Shown: piece after piece, positions 1 to 11,385 of the stretch
How positions within the stretch are numbered: the stretch's first letter is position 1
How the letters are laid out: each line of letters opens with the position of its first letter
Source: Linum tenue
Lineage: Eukaryota > Streptophyta > Magnoliopsida > Malpighiales > Linaceae
Direction: 5' to 3'
Assembly (NCBI GenBank): GCA_946122785.1
Contig: CAMGYJ010000004.1
Coordinates: 55,498,679-55,562,678 of the forward strand
Length of the DNA: 64,000 nucleotides
Notes under the pieces: generated by a model
Seen by the model: the letters and a program-made list of their open reading frames with translations, nothing else
Told to the model about the DNA's origin: nothing
Databases searched by the model: none
Translations under genes and position numbers: made by a program

Positions 1-1000
1 TTTTGCATAACCAATAAAAAGTCAAATGTAAGATAATTGTAATGGTTACATGTATTTATGTTAAGGCTTAACAATAATTATGCGTTGATGGTTATGTGTT
101 AATTCATTATATAAATTGCGAATTGATGCACTACCCGAAAAAATTTCTCACTTAATGATAATGCAATGCTATATTGGTTATTTTGGTTAACCAATTAATC
201 AACCCGATTAAACTTTAATTTGGTTAATTTAGTTGTTGTATTAGTTTGAACGGTTTAATTACGATATCGTACTTTATTATTAATAGAATTAGACTTATTT
301 AGTTTTGTAATTACCATGGTAACCATTTGAATACCCTACCATTTCTTCTTGATTAAATGATAAACTGTTGAGAGGGGGCGGTGATTTCCCTTTCTCCCTC
401 GCTATTCTAAAAGTTATGCTATAATCTGGTTCTCTGTTGTGCACTCAGTCGAACCATCATTGACTTCATTTCTTCCTCGGTTTATAATTATATTGAGTTG
501 GGTTGGCAATTAGCAATTGCCATATAAAAGCTCCCTTCCACCATTGGACAATACCGATGTCCATATCAAATGGTGGGGAAACGAACTTGCATGACCAAAT
601 TGAAGATGGTCAACGATTGGAGGGAAGAGGAAGGGGATCCTAGTGAAAGTGGAAAGTCGATAAAAGGTTTGGCAAAATGAACTGGGGGATTATATTCTGC
701 GTGATGAATGATGGCATCTGGGACGATTCTTGAATCCCTTATCAATAGCAACAACTTTGCCCCCAACGCCAACGAATGGTTTATGCAATTATGCAACTGT
801 TCAATCGTGACTTGAACAAGACGAGACTTACAAATTGGCTTCATTTTACTGAAGCTATAAATCATAAACCCAACATCAATCATGTAGAAAAAGAGCTGGT
901 CAAGATGCTGCCACCACAAGACTAGTTTGCCATAGCAGATGGCCCTAAATTATCATGCACACAACAGAAAGGATAACGGACCGTGTGTAGATTATCGCTC
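1..1000. other. AT-rich intergenic sequence
   Basis: No recognisable gene. The first 350 bases are AT-rich and contain several TTGGTTAA-like motifs of the kind seen in plant transposon remnants. Two short minus-strand open frames (566-919 and 922-1134) match no family I know and show no splice context. The right part may overlap the 3' UTR of the carrier gene downstream. Confidence 0.4.
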
Positions 1001-1263
1001 AAAATCAAGAACATAAAATAGAAATATCCGACAGTGGCACCATGGCCACAAACTATATCAAGGTACAACTTTCTCAATCCAAAATTCCGAAGTGAAAGCA
1101 GGTCCAGGGGGAATTTATCACCCACCCCTCTCAAAAAAAATTTGTAATTATTTGAAGAAGCATAATCATAACGTCTGTTTGCAGAAAAGACTAACTTCTC
1201 CCGGAAGGTGAAAGATTTTCATCAACATCTAGAGGGCTAAAATGAGACGCCAGTAAGAGGAAC

Positions 1264-2658
1264 TTAAGCACCGCCAGATCCGTACTTCTTGCCGAAAACA
1301 ATCAGCTGCAACTTGTCGTAACCAGCAAGCACACCAGCGCCAGCAACAGCACGGAGGATGTTAGCACCAGCACCCTTGAAGAGAGACTTGGTTCCCTCGT
1401 TCTTGACAATCTGCTTGAACGCAGCCAGCGAACTGCTGTACTTCACAGCCTCACCAGATGTCATCATCATTCTTCTGCGCACAGTATCAATTGGGTAGGA
1501 TGCAAGACCAGCACCATTGGTAATTAGCCAACCCAGAGCAAAGCTAGCGAAGAAACTATCCTGCAATAACAAATTGATCCAACAAATAGATGTTCATGTG
1601 TTGATAATAGGTACCCAACAGACGAAATCAGGGGGGAAAGCCTAATTTTTACTTGCAAATTCTACATTCATTTAAATCCAAAAGACCCAAGTCATCAGAA
1701 AACAAAAGAGAACTGACCTGGAGGTCTCCAACCAAGAGAACTGGCTTCAGAGAGTCGTACATCCCAAAGTAGAGACCACGGTAAACGATGATTCCAACAC
1801 AGGAGATGTTGAACCCACGGTAGAGCCCAGCAATACCATCAGATGCCAAGGTCTTCTTGTAGACATCAACTAGACCATTGAATTGCCTCTCACCTCCCTT
1901 CTTTGCAGCCTTAGCATCATTTGCCAGACGAGTTCTAGCATAATCCAAAGAGTACACAAAGAGAAGGGAAGAAGCACCAGCAGCACCACCTGATCCCAGG
2001 TTACCAGCAAACCACTTCCAGTACCCATCCCTATCCTTCTTAAAGTTGAACAGCCTCTTGAAGTAATCCTTGAAGGCAAAGTTCAAAGCCTGACAAAATT
2101 TAAATTCAAAAGAGACAAGTAATCAGAAAACAAAAGAGAAGAAATTGGTTACTGAACTTGGGAAAAGGTTAGGTAAGTTGGTTTAACCTGGGTGGGGAAA
2201 TAACGGATGACATTAGCTGTGTTACCCCGCCACAATGCAACAACGCCTTCATCAGCCATTGTCCTCTTAAAACAGTCACCAATACCCTTGTAGGGCTCAG
2301 AAAGTCTGCCAGTCTTGATCATCTCATCCTGATTTTGGATCAAAAGCTTCACACGCTCAATAGGTGCCGCAGCAGTTTTAGAAACTGCTGCAGAGACTCC
2401 TCCCATGAGAAAATCAATAGCAAAACCCGCCAACCCTTTCTCAGATGGGGCTTGAACAAAAACAGGAGATCCACTTGATGGTACAATGGCCGATGCAGAA
2501 GATGATCCGCAGTACTGGAAGGCTGCATTGGAGTAGTTTCCATATGCACGCCTTTGGTACAAGGCAGGCATCTGGAAAGCTCCATCATACCTCTGAACGT
2601 CCTTGTACTGGCCAGCAACCTTCTGCATCACTGTGGGATGTTGGACCTGATCAGCCAT
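1264..2658 (-). CDS. AAC: mitochondrial ADP/ATP carrier (adenine nucleotide translocator)
   Basis: Exchanges cytosolic ADP for matrix ATP across the inner mitochondrial membrane. Three coding exons join in frame: 2658-2188, 2089-1718 and 1560-1264, giving 379 aa, the usual length for plant AAC proteins. Each exon carries one of the three repeats of the mitochondrial carrier family, with signatures PIERVK (exon 1), SLDYARTR (exon 2) and PIDTVRRR (exon 3). The RRRMMM motif in exon 3 is specific to ADP/ATP carriers. About 75 residues precede the first repeat, matching the plant-specific N-terminal extension. The introns (2187-2090 and 1717-1561) have GT and AG ends. The start ATG lies just after a leader-intron acceptor. 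No break or missing key residue is visible. A MULE sits upstream of the gene. Confidence 0.95.
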
Positions 2659-2669
2659 TGTCACTCTCC

Positions 2670-3609
2670 CTGCAAGTAAGAGAAAGTAAAAGGAAATCAT
2701 TAGATTGAGACAGATCTAGAATCCAAACCAATCACTTATATTCAGTTAGCCACGGTAAGACAAGGATCAAACCTACGAACTCAGTACAATCACACAATCA
2801 ACCAATATTTTTCAGGGACACTATTTACAGGAGTAAACATATCTAGAATTCCACAGCACGTCAAAATAATCCGCGCATCCTAAATATCCACACAAAAAAA
2901 AATCCACTATGGGAATCTAGCAAAGGTTAATCAAGCAACTCAAATCTCAAATGGGTCGTGATTGGATTTAATTACAATGGAAGAGAAGACAATCAGATTG
3001 TTCATACTGCCAAAGGAATTAAACATTACAAACGAATGGATCGAAATTGAACCCTTCAATTATGAGTAGGGCCCAGATAAGAATAGATTGTTAACGACAG
3101 CCAGAGGGCAGCCCACTGGCCAAAAGACCTATCTACTATGTACCAACGATCCGCGAGCAACAATTTCGAACATCAATAATAGCATGTAAATCAGACGAAT
3201 AACCCATACACTAAAACAACAAAAAGGAAACCCGCGGCAGATATTATAGCAACGGGATGATCCAATAATTCACCGGAAAAGATAACTAGCAACGCACAAA
3301 AAAGTAGATCTGACTCGATATGATCATCCGGCAACAATCAACTCATCCATATTGGGAACAAGATCTAACAGGCAGAAAGCTATGAGCAACCAAAGACAAC
3401 CAGCATAAGAAACTGAGAGCAGATTAAACATAACAAAACGCAAAATTAGATCCTAGGAGACAAAGCATCTAGCGTTCAAAATCAAGAGAGAACAGAAAAC
3501 TCGACATCTAAGCGGAAAGAAAGATGAATAAAGTGAATGAGAAGACAAAGAAATCCTATAGACAGTCAAAATACTGTGTAGAACGTAAGACAAGAATCAA
3601 GATCATCAC
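2670..3609 (-). other. 5' UTR (leader) intron of the ADP/ATP carrier gene
   Basis: On the minus strand a donor TTTCAG|GTGATG sits at 3610/3609. A pyrimidine-rich acceptor CTTGCAG|GGAG at 2670/2669 is 11 nt before the start codon. The 940-bp interval has no coding frame of note and is AT-rich. Leader introns are common in highly expressed plant housekeeping genes and often enhance expression. The boundaries are inferred from consensus only. Confidence 0.65.
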
Positions 3610-3889
3610 CTGAAAATGCAGCTGACGCTTCAGATGCGGAGGGAGAAGCGCGGAGGGAGAAGCGCGGAGAAAGACTGTTGGGAAGCAAGGCTGCGAGCGT
3701 CGACTTGAGCAAAATGGTTGGGTTTTTATTGGCTGCAGTGGGCTGACCTAGGGAAAATTCGCATGCGAGGGGCTTCAATCGAGTGTGCCAAGGGAGTTGG
3801 GTATGCTAACATGGGGATGCGCGTTATTATTATGTCCATCTACTAACTACTATGATGTTTTAACAAACATGTCTCTTTATTATTTTTTA
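3610..3889 (-). promoter_or_regulatory. first non-coding exon and proximal promoter of the carrier gene
   Basis: Upstream of the leader-intron donor lies GC-richer sequence with a minus-strand CCAATAAAAACC at 3732-3721, which could act as a CCAAT/TATA-like core. That would place transcription start near 3690-3710. The MULE TSD begins at 3889, so only about 180 bp of native promoter separates the two. The exact start site cannot be set from sequence. Confidence 0.4.
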
Positions 3890-3972
3890 GGCAAAATACA
3901 CTTGCATAGCCAAAACTTTCACCTTTGTGCCACTTATAGCCACATTTGGCGAAATACCACTAATAGCCACTT
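3890..3972 (+). repeat. MULE left terminal inverted repeat
   Basis: 83 bp, matches the reverse complement of 9645-9727 at 80 positions; the three mismatches are adjacent, at positions 11-13. It probably also holds promoter or transposase-binding sites for the plus-strand gene (inference). Confidence 0.93.
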
Positions 3973-4360
3973 TTGAAAGATGTTGTGTGCCAGATATAGC
4001 CATTTCCGTTAGAAAAGTTGACGGTGTTAATAACTCCGTCAACTTATTTGACGGATGGCTGACGAGGCGCCAAATCATCGACCACATCAGCGACAGGTAG
4101 GCAAAAATTGACACGTCAGATTAATAATTAATTTATTAAAAAAAAAACCCATATACCTGATCTGTCGAGTGTCGAGACTTCCAAATCTTCTCCATCTCTT
4201 TCTGGAAATCGAAAAATTAGGGTTCTTCCCCATCGTTCCTCTTCCCCACGAAGGAGATACACGAATCTTGATCGGAGCTTACTCCTCTCCCCCAAATCTT
4301 CTTCTAGTAAGCTCCGACTCGGCGCTTCTTCCTTCTTCCCCAAATCCCACTTCTACTCGG

Positions 4361-4517
4361 CAGATTCGCGGCCCCGAATTCGCGACTTCATCTTCCCAGA
4401 TCGATTCGCGCCCCCGAAATCGCGACTTCTCCTTCCCAGAGCGATTCGCGGCCAAGAAATCGCGACTTCTCCTTCCCAGAGCGATTCGCGGCCCCCAAAT
4501 CGCGACTTCTCCTTTCC
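4361..4517 (+). repeat. tandem repeat, about 40 bp x 4, in the leader of the GRF gene
   Basis: Four units of 36-41 bp, each built on GATTCGCGGCC, then AAATCGCGACTTC, then TCCTTCC. The last unit ends 2 bp before the predicted GRF start codon. GC-rich and CpG-rich compared with flanking DNA. Confidence 0.85.
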
Positions 4518-4518
4518 C

Positions 4519-5063
4519 ATGTCCAAGCGAGCATCTTCCTCAACTTCGACTAGCATCAATAGCCGAGGAGCGGTACTCTGTTGGCACAAGAAGCCATGTG
4601 TGGTGAATACATCTGGAACCGAAGCTAACCCAGGAAGACAGTTCTATGGGTGTCCATTTTGGATGGTAAGGTGTTTAGAAATGGGTTTTTGATGATTGTC
4701 ATTGATGTGGATATACAGTTGAATGCTCGTATGGTGCAGGACGAGAAGAAGAATTGTCGTTTTTTTAGGTGGGTGCGAATGAATGTCGATGAAGATAAGC
4801 AGCATGATTCTGAAATTGGGCTGTCGACTTTGAATATTGAAGAAAGTTTGAGGCTAGCTGAGTGTAAGGCGGAAAGGAGGAAGAAGGAGAAGAAACTTTT
4901 GGCTGAAGAGCTATCAAGATGGATGAAGGCACATGAAATTATGCTAAATGAAGGAAGGAGAGTAAATCATGAAATCCATGTTATTCGAGCTGTATTGACA
5001 GTGATTGTGTTACTTAACGTAATATTGGTTATTATTATGTTGCACCATGTTATTATGTGGTAG
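4519..5063 (+). CDS. GRF-type zinc-finger protein with coiled coil and C-terminal membrane segment, MULE-borne
   Basis: Two exons, 4519-4665 and 4740-5063, join across a GT-AG intron (GGATG|GTAAGG, TGCAG|GACGAG) to give 156 aa. The joined protein has a GRF-like finger at about residues 22-60: CWHKKPC, then TSGTEANPGRQFYGCP, then NCRFFRW. The TS-T-NPGR-FYGC-FF-W pattern is typical of the family, which binds single-stranded nucleic acid in TOP3, NEIL3 and APE2. A charged, likely coiled-coil stretch follows (about 75-120), then a hydrophobic C-terminal helix of about 20 residues rich in V, I and L. Small plant proteins with this finger, coil and membrane-anchor order are common, but their function is unknown to me. 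It is convergent with the transposase and inside the same TIRs. The second zinc ligand is shifted (C-W-H instead of C-x-C). Confidence 0.75.
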
Positions 5064-5583
5064 GAAATTAATCTACATTGTTGATGTAATTCGACATTTG
5101 TATCCCGATTCCAACGTTTTCAAGAATTAGTGAAAACAGACATCTAATGTTAGTTTAGTAGGGAGAGTTCATTAAGGAGATGTAATGTAATTCTCTCTGT
5201 TTGGAAAGAATGGATGAAGATTTGGTGACAGATTTTGAGATCCCCTGGTTCATATAATACAGAGTTCATCAATTGTTGAAGCTAGCAGCAGGTTTTAGTG
5301 TAATAGAGAGAGTTGCTATCAATAGCATAAGTCTGCCTATCAACATACTCAATAGCATAATCGTAGTTGTTCATTACATAAGTCTGCCTATCAACATACT
5401 CCGAGTTCTTCTTAATCCGAGCATTACATTACAATAGCAAAGCCTACCCAACATACTAACATACTCCGAGAGTGTTCCTAAAAGGCCAATACACGAGTCA
5501 TCTATCCAAAATAAACCTCTATCGAGGTAGCTAATAGCTTAATGGCCTTCCACAAAAAAATTTAGATGACTCCTGGATGAGGT

Positions 5584-8500
5584 CTAAGGCTGCGAAGGTG
5601 GGGGTTGACTTCCATTCATCTGGACCTCAGTGGGCTGCGTGGTTCCAAACGCACGTCCTCTTGCACCATTTAGCTGAAATAGTAGCATAAAAATCAGCCA
5701 TTACATTAATCATCGATAACAACAACCATTTTACCTTAAAAACACTTACTCTAACGTATTGGTTGCCAGTAGCCTCTGACACGTAAACTCCAATTCCTCT
5801 TGTGGCAGCTCGCAACTCGCGCTCAACAGTCCTCCGATCAGAAACATTCAGCCTAACGTCCTACCATAGCAAGCACAACACGAACATTTAGCATATAACC
5901 ACGGTTCAAATTCATCAACTCAAATAGATCAGAAACATTCTAGCCACATCCATTCAACTTACTTGTATACCTACTCCTCGGTTTAGAGGACATGTTCGTA
6001 CATTATGCGTACTAGAACCGCACTTGGAGCAGTGACCTATTCTTCCTCTTTGACCTGTGTTGTTGTTGTTTACTGGATTTGCTGCAGTTCTTGGCCGTTT
6101 TCCTCTCGCTCCATTGTTACCTGTAGGTTGTGCTGCTGCTGTAGGTGTAGTGGTGTTGTTCTACCAAAGAAAACAGAGAACCGCACTTAGGAAAAACAAT
6201 TAATTATAAACAACAATTAATTATAACCGCACATTATTCATACCTGTTGGGCAGCCTGAGTAGGAGCTGTACAGGTTCTCGTATTGTGACCTTCCCCGCC
6301 ACACTTCTTGCAATGGATGATTGATCCCCTTCTAACCACCTCCTCTCCGATCCCATTTTCGTGCAGGTCGAACCTCCTGTTCGTGTGCAGCCTTCCTTCG
6401 ATTCTTCTTTGGTCTACCGGGCATGGTTCGTTGCTTGGGTGGGTGTACTGGATATCCCTCTGCAGTAGGCCAAGCCTGTCTACCATCTAGACAAGGGATT
6501 CCATTCTTGTATGCATGCTCAGCATTGTAGATGTAATAAGATGGATGTACATAGCTGTCAATCTCCTTCCTCAGATGTGAAATAGCGGAGACAGCATGGC
6601 AACACGGAATGCCACTCAATGACCACCACCCACAAGTGCAAGTCTTTGCACCTAAATCAACAATGTAACCTGCACTTCCCATCTTTACCTCACACTGAAG
6701 ATTCCTAGTCTGTCTTGCAGTGCACAATCGGGACAATGCTTTCTCTTTCTCAACTCTTTTTCTAATCCTAGGGCATAACACATCAGTAGATTCATGCAGT
6801 AACTTATATTTAGCTACTACCCTGTCCATCACATAGCCCCTAATCCCCTCTAACATGTCTATTATTCTCATACACCTGTACTTCACAATCACACCATTCC
6901 ATGTTTCACAAATATTTGACTCTACCGAATCACACTTTGGTAGAGGACATAAATAAGCCCGGCAAAACGTTCGAGGTTCTGCATTCATGAAATCAGTAAA
7001 TGGTGTCGTACCTCGTTCCTCACGTTCAATTGCCTCGATCTCAGAAGTAGCAGCCTTCCAGTCAGCTTCATTGCACGAGTATACTGCCCTCCAGAACAAT
7101 TTCCTAACTCTATCAGTCTTGTGTTTGACCTTCCAGTTTGCGTAAACGTGCCTTGCGCATTTTCTATGTTCTGCTTCGGGCAGCAGCTCATGAATAGCCT
7201 CCACTAAACCCTACAAAGGCAACAAAGCCAAAAAAACCAACAAAACAATTACTATACATATTGTGCGACAAAGGCAGCAAAACCAATCAAACCAACTAAA
7301 CCATTAAAACAAACAAAACCAATAAAACCAACAAAGCTCATGAATATTACCTTTTGCTGGTCAGAGATGACAGACCAGCCCCTGCCATCATGTAGGTTCA
7401 AATCTTGTGCGAGTGTGTTCACAAACCATCTCCAGGAGTTTGTGTTCTCGCCTTCTACAACCGCCCAAGCAATTGGGAACATTTGGTTGTTGTTGTCCTT
7501 CCCCACAGCTGTAAGCAACATTCCCTTTATTTCTCCCTTCAAGAAGCATCCGTCCAATCCGAACATTGGATGACAGGCTTCAAGGAAACCATCCCTCAAA
7601 CAAGAGAATCCAATATACATTCTCTGGAAGTACACCTTCTCTTGTGTATGGTGAGGTTCCACTTCCAATTTGAAAGTCCCTTCTCGATCACGCTTCAACA
7701 ACTCACCAAGGTAAGATCTGACCTTGTGGTATTCCTCTACGAGTGAACCTCCAAGCATCCTGATTGCAGCAACTTTGGCTCTATAACACGTTCTTCTCGC
7801 AACCTCCATATTGTGTTTAAGCTTAACCTCGGCCATAATTTGATCAGGCGCCCACTCAGGATTAATTCTAAACCGTTCTAACATGTCACTTGCAATCCAG
7901 TGGGCAGTTACTTGGTTGACACGAAGCTTCCTTGCACATGAATGAGGCAGACCAGCCTTCCTCACCATGAAACTCTGGTTCTTGCGGAACCAGCTAGCAT
8001 ATACTCTCCACTTGCAATTCAGGTCCTTGCATCTAACCTCCCTCCTTGTTGGATTACTCCTAAGCCACCTCAAACCAGCCCCGGCAGCTACAGAATGACG
8101 GACGACAGCAGCCTTGAACTCCACAGCACTAGCAAACTTCATCCTTGGCACGAACTCAAGAACAGTGTGATCACAATGAGGATCATAATGCGGTGCGTCA
8201 TCAAACAATTCCCTACCATCAGAGTCAGATAGGTTAGGTCTGACGTGGTTTGAGTCTTCAGATCCTCTATAACTCGAGTGGTTTGAGTTTTCTCCCCTTG
8301 TCTCCTGAACTTGAGGTGCTTCACTAGCTTGGACTCCTTCATCAGCATGAGATCCAACAGCTCCTTCCTCTTCGCGTTCATTAGCATGAGAGGCAGCAGG
8401 ATCATCCTCTTCGTTTTCATCAGCCAAATCATCATCTGCATCGTCAGATTCTTCTTCTTCAAAATCATCCAACTGCTCGACCTCCTCCTCATGTCCATCA

Positions 8501-8727
8501 ATCCGCGCCTTAACCTTCCTTTTCCTCATCTCCCCATAGGCTCGTAGGTTTGACCTTGCTTCGTGGTATTCGTCGTCAGAAGTATCAGCGTCGTCTGAGT
8601 CATATACGTGGTATATGTCTCTAGCAATAGAAGCCTCAATTCCATCTTCTGCAGGCAAGGAGAAATCTGATACTTCTTGAGCATCTGGATCGTTCTCTCC
8701 AAAAGCAGAGTCCCAAGAATCAGCCAT
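5584..8727 (-). pseudogene. MULE transposase (MuDR family), five exons, one frameshift
   Basis: Catalyses cut-and-paste transposition. Exons: 8727-7351, 7210-6244, 6160-5963, 5860-5750, 5673-5584. All splice sites are GT-AG and between codons. Order: acidic N-terminus (about 1-170), MuDR N-terminal zinc-binding domain (CKDLNCKW through HSC), DDE core with LDGCFLKG, ISDQQKG and a probable Glu in NICETWN, SWIM zinc finger CTCGWWSLSGIPCCH, a CCHC knuckle CKKCGGEGHNTRTC, then a second knuckle CSKCGSSTHNVRTC in exon 3 and a short low-complexity tail. Exon 2 is one base longer than a whole number of codons. The frame reading the SWIM domain stops at 6332, while the zinc knuckle is in the next frame, so an indel near 6360-6385 splits the protein. 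Repaired length would be about 910 aa. Exon 1 starts at MADSWDS, right after a leader-intron acceptor. Confidence 0.88.
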
Positions 8728-9644
8728 CTGTCATCAAGTTTTAATCAGTTTGTTAATCACCATTAACCACGTGATTAAACAATCCTCACACTATTTTAAT
8801 CGCTACCAAACAAATGGTAAACAAATGCTAACATTATTCAATTCTAGGGTTCGTGGGAATCAAAGAGGAATATACAATTCTAACCCAGTACATCGACTAA
8901 TTGACCTTCAATTATGGGGGCAAACTCGCCAAAATCCTCCTGTTCGAGTGGTCCCGAGATTCCTCTGCCTTGTCGCTTTCTTGTCTTTACAGCTCGATAC
9001 CAACCAAACAACAAAGAGAAGCAATAAACTATAAGAACCTTCACCCCACAATCCACAACCACAGTAACAAAGCAAGAACAGAACCTTACCAGTCGTGGGA
9101 ACAAAAATCCCCCTTTCAAGTGCGATTAGGGTTTCGACGAACCCAGTAAAATCGCGAATTGCAAGGGTCGATTCCGCTATTCCTTCAAAGCAAACAACAC
9201 AAAACAAGCTTCGAAGGGCTCCGCCATAGCTCGCCGCCGGTTGGTCAACCCATTACATGCAAGGATATTTTTATCGAAGGAGGAAAATCGGGACTGGAGG
9301 GAAAATCGGGACTGGAGGTTTTGGGGAATTTCGATGGTGGGGAAGGAAGCCAGATGGTGGAGGTTTTTGGGGTGCACTGGTCGTCGGAGGCAGATCGTCG
9401 CCTTCGTTGAGTTCGCCACCTTCGTCGACTGAACTGCCTTCGTCGCTTCGTCGCCTTCGAAGGTGGGTGGGTGAATTCGACTGCGGGGAAAACGAAGGAG
9501 TAGATAGATAGAAAGTAGAAAACGACGACGGTGAAAACATTAGGGTTTTTTTTTATTATCCACGTGTAAAACGCAGGCTTGACACGTAAGCCCTTCCGTT
9601 TGCCCAGTCACACTTAACGTTAACAGCGTTAAAGAATCGGACGG
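8728..9644 (-). other. leader and probable 5' UTR intron of the MULE transposase
   Basis: A minus-strand donor ACTG|GTAAGG at 9090/9089 and an acceptor GACAG immediately before the ATG (8728) suggest a 362-bp leader intron. A 17-bp perfect direct duplication containing AAAATCGGGACTGGAGG lies near 9285-9320. No other gene seen; short open frames here are not convincing. Confidence 0.5.
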
Positions 9645-9727
9645 AAGTGGCTATTAGTGGTATTTCGCCAAATGTGGCTATAAGTGGCACAAAGGTGAAA
9701 GTTTTGGCTATGCAGAGGTATTTTGCC
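9645..9727 (-). repeat. MULE right terminal inverted repeat
   Basis: Inverted partner of 3890-3972, followed directly by the TSD copy TATTTTTTA at 9728-9736. Confidence 0.93.
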
Positions 9728-9736
9728 TATTTTTTA

Positions 9737-10273
9737 CATCAAACATGTCCCTGTACTTTGGAACACTTATCAGACATGTCATTTTGTTAAAATTTTCATC
9801 TAAAAACCGTTAACCAAATATCTAATATATCTCTAATAATTTCGTTTTAGAGTTTTTTTTGTTCTTTTGTACTGCCAAATAATTATAATAATGGATTCAT
9901 CTTGTGACCACGTCATGGTTCAGGAAACCCTCCCGGACTCATATACTGGATTCATCTCTGGTAGGGTATTTTGTGGTACAACCGTGAGGTTCAACCTTTT
10001 GTACCGTCAAAATAATATTTTGAAATAATTAAATATTTTTTGTCAAAATACCGTACCGGTAAAATCATGGTACCGTCCTGAATTAATACCGGAATAAAAC
10101 CGGAACATATCGGATTGTAAAACATTAAATAGCAATTTAAGTCTCTTGTGATCCTAACCGTCAATTGCTACTAATCAAATCAGGATCGTTGATTCCATTA
10201 CAAGACATATAAATGGTTAAAAACAAACCTCCTCTCAAACTCTATATTCCATATCCTTCTAGTTCTAGTCTCT
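9737..10273. other. gene-free spacer with transposon debris
   Basis: No coding signal. Contains ACCGGT- and ACCGG-rich stretches (10040-10110) resembling decayed ends of hAT-like elements, and a short CT-rich block just before the next element. Confidence 0.4.
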
Positions 10274-10283
10274 TCATTTCTTG

Positions 10284-10604
10284 GGGTTAATTACATGGTT
10301 GGTCACTGAGATTACAAAAAACGTTCATGTTTGGTCACTGAAAATATTTAAATCCAATCTTGGTCACTCAAATTAGTTAAATGGTTCAAGTTTGGTCACT
10401 CTCCGTCCATTTCCGTTAACTCTAGCTTACGTGGCAGTCAACTTTCATAGTTGACCGTTAAATATGTGGCGTGGCAACTAAAAAATTATTAAAAATAAAA
10501 GAATAAACTTTTATATTTTCCAACTCATTATTATATTCATTAAAAAATAAATAAAAAGTAAAAAAACATAATTTATTTTACACACCCACATACCCTACCC
10601 GACC
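10284..10604 (+). repeat. Pack-MULE left TIR
   Basis: About 320 bp, with repeated TTGGTCACT motifs near the tip and an inner end at CCCTACCCGACC. It pairs with 11609-11918 in inverted orientation. Confidence 0.88.
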
Positions 10605-10638
10605 CAACCTCACCGCCACCCGAACACACCCTCCGGCG

Positions 10639-10838
10639 GCCATCTTCTTCAACTCCGCTTCCGCCTTCGGCGAGTCCTTCAAAGAATTGTTGGAAGAACA
10701 CCGCCCCGATTGCTTAGTCGCCGACGCCTTCACCTGGACCACGGAATTGGCGGCAAGACTGGGCATCCCTAAGGTAGTTTCCGGCGAGAAGTGCTTCTTC
10801 TCCCTGTGCGCCGAACAGAGCCTGGTCGAACATGGGCC
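10639..10838 (+). pseudogene. captured fragment of a UDP-glycosyltransferase (N-terminal domain)
   Basis: The frame reads ELLEEHRPDCLVADAF, then TELAARLGIPKVV, then CFFSLCAEQSL. This is the acceptor-side N-terminal region of plant family-1 glycosyltransferases, closest in my judgement to the UGT73 group. No start codon, donor-sugar (PSPG) box or continuous full-length frame is present. The normal Phe before SGEK seems lost. It lies inside the Pack-MULE, so it is a captured fragment, not a gene. Confidence 0.85.
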
Positions 10839-11179
10839 AAATGCATACTCAACAAGTCAAAATGTAAAAGGGGAGTCTGGATGGGGTCAAACACCAAAAA
10901 AACGGGGCAAAATGGACAAACTAAGAACCCACAGGTAGAAAAAACCAAAAGCAGCAAGAAGCTCCACCGCTGCCAGATTCAACCATTACCCAACGCGAGG
11001 GAGCTGAGCCTCAATAGCAATAAAATGGCTGTCAAACTTAATCCACATTTTAAATGTTCGAGGAGAGATTACAATGAAAGTGTGCGAAGATTGGAAATCT
11101 AGGGACATTGGGGGAAAAGAAAATAGAGTAATAAATATGTAATTGCAATTACCTTAATCGACGAGATCGGGAACAGGGG

Positions 11180-11308
11180 AGAGGGGATGCGGACAATTCC
11201 TACGGCGTTCTCGTCAACAGTTTCTACGAATTGGAACCTCTCTACGCCGACCACTACAGATCAGCCGTAGTGAAACGGGCCTGGTACGTCGGCCCCGTTT
11301 CTCTTTTC
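11180..11308 (+). pseudogene. second captured UDP-glycosyltransferase fragment
   Basis: The frame reads [20 protein letters not shown], then AWYVGPVSL. This matches the middle of UGT73-like enzymes, downstream of the piece at 10639-10838. About 70-80 residues normally between the two are missing and replaced by unrelated DNA, so the capture was either discontinuous or later rearranged. Confidence 0.85.
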
Positions 11309-11385
11309 GCCGGCGGCGCGGGGGAGAAAGAAAGCAGAGGGATGGTTACAGTGACGGAAGCTGCTGCAGTCTCGGGATAGGTTGT

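Larger units (their letters stand above)
3890..9727. mobile_element. Mutator-like element (MULE), near-complete, two genes
   Basis: Inverted repeats of 83 bp (3890-3972 and 9645-9727) start with GGCAAAATAC and differ at only 3 positions. They are flanked by the perfect 9-bp target duplication TATTTTTTA (3881-3889 and 9728-9736). TIRs plus a 9-bp TSD define the MULE superfamily. Inside are a spliced MuDR-type transposase on the minus strand and a convergent GRF zinc-finger gene on the plus strand. Perfect TSDs and highly similar TIRs point to fairly recent insertion. One frameshift in the transposase suggests this copy no longer makes a full-length protein. Confidence 0.93.

Noticed and set aside
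566..1134. Two minus-strand frames next to the carrier gene as a small gene
   Set aside because: No start context, no splice sites joining them and no recognised motif; reported only as unresolved.
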